Origin: an uncultured delta proteobacterium
Lineage (GTDB): Bacteria > Myxococcota_A > Polyangia > Polyangiales > Polyangiaceae
Reading direction: 5' to 3'
NCBI GenBank assembly: GCA_903892415.1
Contig: CAITIQ010000190.1
Location: forward strand, 1 to 46,378
DNA length: 46,378 nucleotides
A model generated the notes under the pieces. It made no database searches. It was given only the letters and a program-made list of their open reading frames with translations, and had not been told where the DNA came from. A program made the position numbers and the translations under genes. Positions 43,184 to 46,378 of this stretch are shown one piece after another (the first letter of the stretch is position 1; each line of letters starts with the position of its first letter).

Positions 43184-43720
43184 ATGACGGTCATTGCGTT
43201 CAGCTGCAGCCAGCGCTGGCGCAAGCTAGCCTCCTGGTTCGTGCTCGTAGCGAGCCTCTTCGTCTGGGGTTGTGACCTAGCCAGCGTTGAGGAGGACTCG
43301 GGGGCGCTCTTGGAAAGCTCGCCTACCAGTCAATCGGCTGTTTTGAGCAGCCGAGCAACGGCCAGCGCCATCGCGCCCTCGGCAAGCGCTTCGGCTGCAA
43401 AAGCGACAAAGCCCGATCCGCGCTTGCTGCAATACCCGGGGCTTGCAGCGGTCCCTCGGGAAGAGCGTCAAGCGATTATGGATACCTTGAGTCTCATCAA
43501 GACCGACGGCCCATTCCCCCACGCTCAAGACGGGACTGTATTCAACAACCGTGAACGCAACTTGCCGCTGAGGATCCGCGGGTACTATCGCGAATACACA
43601 GTCCCAACGCCAAAGGTGCGAACCCGCGGCAAGCGACGGCTGGTGATTGGAAACGAGCGAGAGACCTACTACAGTCAGGACCACTACAATTCCTTCATCG
43701 ATCTGAGGGTGGCACCGTGA
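43184..43720 (+). CDS. Barnase/RNase Sa-type guanyl-specific ribonuclease, lipoprotein form
   Basis: A 178-residue exported ribonuclease of the N1/T1/barnase microbial family, closest by eye to Streptomyces RNase Sa. Signal peptide and lipobox WFVLVASLFVWGC (Cys30) are followed by a Ser/Ala-rich linker and the catalytic domain at about residues 80-178: DTLSLIKTDGPFPHAQDGTV, FNNRERNLP, GYYREYTVPTPKVRTRGKRR, LVIGNE and YSQDHYNSFIDL. Expected catalytic residues are Glu137, Arg148, Arg152 and His167. It would cut single-stranded RNA after G. The gene overlaps the barstar-like gene by 4 bases. Starts at TTG 43163 or GTG 43169 are also possible. A lipid anchor on such a nuclease is unusual; known ones are secreted free. 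Confidence 0.9.
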   Translation: MTVIAFSCSQRWRKLASWFVLVASLFVWGCDLASVEEDSGALLESSPTSQSAVLSSRATASAIAPSASASAAKATKPDPRLLQYPGLAAVPREERQAIMDTLSLIKTDGPFPHAQDGTVFNNRERNLPLRIRGYYREYTVPTPKVRTRGKRRLVIGNERETYYSQDHYNSFIDLRVAP

Positions 43721-44121
43721 CGACTGAGGACAACCTGTTTCCAGACCATGAACGCGCCGTGCACTTCGTCACGGGTCAACTACCGGCGCCATCCTCTTCC
43801 GAGGAGGGGCAAGTGGCGTTCATCCACTCCGCGCGAGCCGATAAGACTGCCATCATCCGCGACATCTACGCGGCGTTGGCGCTCGAGAGCGAGGGCTTTG
43901 GTTGCAACTTGGATGCCCTTTTCGATGTGCTTACCTCGGTTACACCGGCGGCCAGTCGCGTGCTCGTGTTCGAGTTTGGCGGCGAGCTGTGGAAGGAGGA
44001 CCCGCTCGTGATGGGCCGCTTGCTTGAGGTCTTCTTGGATGCGGCCGCGGCCGAACGAGAAAACAAGCGCACGCTCAACGTGGTATTTTGTTTGGAGGAG
44101 GCGCCGGCGAGCGCCAAATGA
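43717..44121 (+). CDS. Barstar-like ribonuclease inhibitor
   Basis: A 134-residue cytoplasmic protein starting at GTG 43717, which overlaps the RNase stop codon (GTGA). The barstar fold is recognisable in DIYAALALESEGFGCNLDAL (helix then G-x-N-L-D-A-L loop that plugs the RNase active site), FDVLTSV, and the terminal strand-helix RVLVFEFGGELW ... FLDAAAAERENKRTLNVVF. Barstar blocks its cognate RNase in the cytoplasm until export, protecting the producer. Overlap with the RNase gene ensures coupled translation, and the order (nuclease then inhibitor) is as expected for an immunity pair. The last 47 bases overlap the convergent membrane-protein gene. A cognate interaction with the neighbouring RNase is inferred from the operon. 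Confidence 0.88.
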   Translation: MTTEDNLFPDHERAVHFVTGQLPAPSSSEEGQVAFIHSARADKTAIIRDIYAALALESEGFGCNLDALFDVLTSVTPAASRVLVFEFGGELWKEDPLVMGRLLEVFLDAAAAERENKRTLNVVFCLEEAPASAK

Positions 44122-45127
44122 CCGCGTCGACAACGTAGTGGTGAAAGTTGAAGGCGAGGAACACCACCATCACGGTTGGCAGCGTGTTCCATTCAAGCCG
44201 GGCGGTCACCATGCCGAGTAGCAAGTAGGTCAACGTTGAGAGGCCGAGGCAGGTAGCGGCGTAAACGAGGACGTTCTTAGGCTGAGAGAGCCAAGAGATG
44301 AGCCTCCTTCTGGGCTCCACTCCCGCTCTAAACTCCCGCGCATTGGTGGCCCAGACGAAGGCAATATACTGAGCGTTGTGCCAAACATTGATGAATAGCC
44401 AACCCGCGGTGACCTCAGCAATTGCCACGTAGCTGATGAACGTCATCGCGACATGCGACAAGACGAACAGCGTCTGACCCAGTTGAGCGACTCGAGTAGC
44501 GTGTGGCGCGCGCAGGCGGCGAACCAGCCAAAGGAAGAGCAGCGCGAGAGTCCCCGCGCCGACCAACACCGCGGCTGCGCGAGGTACGGCAGGGCTATAA
44601 AGCGCTGCTGAATAGAAGAACGGCTGCTGCTGGCTAGCCCGGTGCAGAAGGCCCCAGACCGGGAAGGCGGCGATCACCAGCGTCGTTAAGGCGTCAGTCG
44701 CAGGGCCAGCTTTGCCCGCAGCGCGCCCGTACGCCCGGGCAATGCCGTAGCTTTGCCTCGAATAGTGAAACGTCTGCCAATAGAAATATAGGCTATTGAG
44801 GAATACGGCTCCCCAGAGATAGGTCGTTAGTGCGGTCGCGCCAAGCACAATGGGGAAGGCCAGCGTGAGGAGGAACCAGTAGCGCTTGGCACTCGCCGCA
44901 TCGAAGGCAATCCGGGTGTAGGTGGAGGCGACGTGGGGGTAGGCGATCAGCCATACATCCAAAAGAAGCACGTTGATGAAGGCGGCTTCTGAGCCGCCCG
45001 CTACCAAGCCAAGCACCAGCGCTAAGAGGAATACGCCACCGATAAACAACGCATCAAAGCGTGGTCCCCGAAGCCAGCCTGTCCTCGGTGCATTGGCAAT
45101 GTGCGCGGTTGACTGCACGGCAACCAA
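44075..45127 (-). CDS. Histidine-rich multi-pass membrane protein of unknown function
   Basis: A 350-residue integral membrane protein with about nine hydrophobic helices. Conserved-looking His motifs lie at helix edges: YPHVAST, WQTFHYSRQSYGIARAYGR, LFVLSHVAMTF, LFINVWHNAQYIAFVW and AFNFHHYVVDAVIW. This spacing resembles membrane diiron or haem-type oxidoreductases, but I do not recognise the family and no reaction can be named. The start is probably TTG at 45127 (or GTG at 45118), 6 bases after the stop of the SUMF1-fold lipoprotein gene, so they form a two-gene operon. The 3' end overlaps the convergent barstar gene by 47 bases, which is longer than usual. Confidence 0.78.
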   Translation of the reverse strand: MVAVQSTAHIANAPRTGWLRGPRFDALFIGGVFLLALVLGLVAGGSEAAFINVLLLDVWLIAYPHVASTYTRIAFDAASAKRYWFLLTLAFPIVLGATALTTYLWGAVFLNSLYFYWQTFHYSRQSYGIARAYGRAAGKAGPATDALTTLVIAAFPVWGLLHRASQQQPFFYSAALYSPAVPRAAAVLVGAGTLALLFLWLVRRLRAPHATRVAQLGQTLFVLSHVAMTFISYVAIAEVTAGWLFINVWHNAQYIAFVWATNAREFRAGVEPRRRLISWLSQPKNVLVYAATCLGLSTLTYLLLGMVTARLEWNTLPTVMVVFLAFNFHHYVVDAVIWRSPAPPPNKIPR

Positions 45128-45133
45128 GGTAGC

Positions 45134-46315
45134 CTACTCGTCCTTCATCTTTCCTTTCAGTTTCTTGCCTGCGAAGCGAGCTCGCGGCGTTTCCGTAGTT
45201 GCGTCCTTCGCATTGGGGCCAAGGAGAGTTCCGCACATCGTCTTGCAGAGGATATCGTTGGCGTCGCAGGTGCAGCGCCCCTGTGACTTCAGCTCGAGTT
45301 TCGTCTTCATGTCGTTGACACTGAACTGCGCCAACTTCTCGACCTTGACGATGTCCCACCCAGCCTTGGCTTGGCGCGGGGTGAGAGGCATCGTCGGCTT
45401 GCCGTCTGGTTCGGAGCAGCAGCGGAAGCTTAGGAAGTAATAGTAGAAATCCTCGCCATGTGTATAGACCTTGGGGCGGCATTGATTGCGAACACCGCTG
45501 TACCAAGGCCCACCCGTGTGGATACTGTCGAACTTGCCACGGGTCGTACCGTTGGGAGCTTGCTCGCTAGCCACCACTTCATCCGCGTTACCGGGCATAT
45601 CGTAGACGCCGAAGTCGCTTACGCAGCCTGGCTGGGACCCGCTGGGCATACCCTTCCAAAGGCGGCCGAGCTCCTTGGAGTCGCGCTTCTCCACCAGAGA
45701 CATGTTCGGGTCGTCCCACTTGTGATCGCCATTGCAGATTAGCGGGTCACGCTTGTACCCGTACGGAAACGGCTTCATCTCCGGCCCCTCACAGGCGAAG
45801 CTCCATTCGCTTTCGGTGCACATGCGTTTGCCGACGGCCGCACATTTGACCTGCGCTTGGTGAAAACGGTTCATCACCTCGGGGCGCTCTCCGGCGACGT
45901 TCGGCCACTCGTACTTATCAATGCAGTAGCGCTTTTTCTCTCGTGAGCCTGCACACTTGGCCGTGGGCTCAAACACCTCACAGACGCGCTTCTTGTTGGC
46001 CTCGGCCCACCACTCTTTGATGCACTTGTGTTCTACCTCTGTGCAGTAGTCCCCCTCAACGAGCACCATATTCGCCGGGCAGGTAGGCGGCGGCGCCGCC
46101 GGCGCTGTCGTCGTTGTCGAAGGAGCCGCAACCAAAGCCACGTTGGGGGTCGCGGATTCCACTGCGCTGGAGGACGCGGCTTGCGGCCGACTCTGCTCAA
46201 CAAGGCCCGGGCTCGGTTCGGTGGGCGCGCCGCCAGCACACGACACGAGCGAGGCAAACGATGCCGAGGCGAAGACTGAATGGCGGCGGGATGTCGGAAG
46301 CGGGACGGCGGTCAT
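45134..46315 (-). CDS. SUMF1/FGE-fold lipoprotein
   Basis: A 393-residue predicted lipoprotein (ASASFASLVSC) with an Ala/Ser/Pro/Thr linker and, from about residue 80, a formylglycine-generating-enzyme-like (FGE-sulfatase, DUF323) domain. Landmarks: MVLVEGDYC, RYCIDKYEWPN, AAVGKRMCTESEWSFACEG, PYGY, CNGDH, FGVYDMPGNADEVV, TGGPWYSGVRNQCRP and SFRCC. The catalytic Cys pair of true FGE in the region after GGS-x-x-C is not present in the usual place (here GGPWYSG), so sulfatase activation is doubtful and a binding or structural role is likelier. Many extra Cys suggest disulfides; the C-terminal 90 residues include a second Cys cluster (GRCTCDANDILCKTMC). It heads an operon with the His-rich membrane protein. 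The last 63 bases of the window (46316-46378) hold its upstream region with no clear promoter. Confidence 0.88.
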   Translation of the reverse strand: MTAVPLPTSRRHSVFASASFASLVSCAGGAPTEPSPGLVEQSRPQAASSSAVESATPNVALVAAPSTTTTAPAAPPPTCPANMVLVEGDYCTEVEHKCIKEWWAEANKKRVCEVFEPTAKCAGSREKKRYCIDKYEWPNVAGERPEVMNRFHQAQVKCAAVGKRMCTESEWSFACEGPEMKPFPYGYKRDPLICNGDHKWDDPNMSLVEKRDSKELGRLWKGMPSGSQPGCVSDFGVYDMPGNADEVVASEQAPNGTTRGKFDSIHTGGPWYSGVRNQCRPKVYTHGEDFYYYFLSFRCCSEPDGKPTMPLTPRQAKAGWDIVKVEKLAQFSVNDMKTKLELKSQGRCTCDANDILCKTMCGTLLGPNAKDATTETPRARFAGKKLKGKMKDE

Positions 46316-46378
46316 GTCGTTGATCTCTCGGAAGTTGACGAGGTGGCGATACCACGAAAACGTCGGCTTCGATGCGAG

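Noticed and set aside
45134..46315. True formylglycine-generating enzyme
   Set aside because: The catalytic Cys signature after GGS is missing; no sulfatase gene is present.
1..46378. tRNA, rRNA, riboswitch, insertion sequence or attachment site
   Set aside because: No cloverleaf, rRNA core sequence, transposase frame or flanking inverted repeats were seen by eye.

Overview
The window looks like chromosomal DNA of a high-GC, lipoprotein-rich, signalling-rich bacterium, most probably a myxobacterium (Myxococcota, Polyangia-like). The reasons are Ser/Thr kinases with the HRDVSPQN catalytic loop, FHA, GAF, GGDEF, TPR and PEGA proteins, about eleven predicted lipoproteins in 46 kb, a VgrG island, and a eukaryote-like C-14 sterol reductase. 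The taxonomic call is inference; there is no rRNA, tRNA, CRISPR array, integrase or transposase. Genes are packed, with many 4-base start/stop overlaps and convergent pairs separated by good hairpin terminators.

Layout. Positions 1-3919: a signalling group (5'-truncated Pro-repeat/GAF protein, membrane histidine kinase, double-FHA protein). 4009-9983: small lipoprotein, FAD-dependent dehydrogenase facing a divergent ERG24-type sterol reductase, then a membrane Ser/Thr kinase and a PleD-like diguanylate cyclase on the minus strand. 10054-14061: a gene remnant, a lipoprotein, and a HelD-like helicase with a small co-transcribed partner. 14139-17105: an operon of two dissimilar acyl-CoA dehydrogenases (only the second keeps the catalytic Glu segment) plus an MTH1-like NUDIX hydrolase. 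17161-20641: a small lipoprotein followed by a fusion of an MNIO/DUF692 iron-enzyme domain to a zinc alcohol dehydrogenase, then an EamA transporter. 20790-26737: a three-gene orphan VgrG island (936-aa unknown protein, VgrG, LysM/peptidoglycan-binding protein). 26839-31314: lipoprotein, PEGA kinase, TPR-PEGA protein and an EEP-fold hydrolase, tightly overlapped. 31405-38444: Bax-inhibitor-1 protein, PLD-like lipoprotein, YceI lipoprotein, SGNH-like lipoprotein, cyclophilin lipoprotein, aldehyde dehydrogenase. 38693-46315: a 1458-aa metzincin lipoprotein, a barnase/RNase Sa-like lipoprotein overlapping a barstar-like gene, a His-rich membrane protein and a SUMF1-fold lipoprotein.

The strongest candidates for something undescribed are the MNIO-alcohol dehydrogenase fusion with its lipoprotein neighbour (17161-19744), the VgrG island with its unrecognised 936-aa protein (20790-26737), and the membrane-anchored RNase/barstar pair (43184-44121). 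All functional calls are from motifs and remembered family patterns read by eye; no database search was run.
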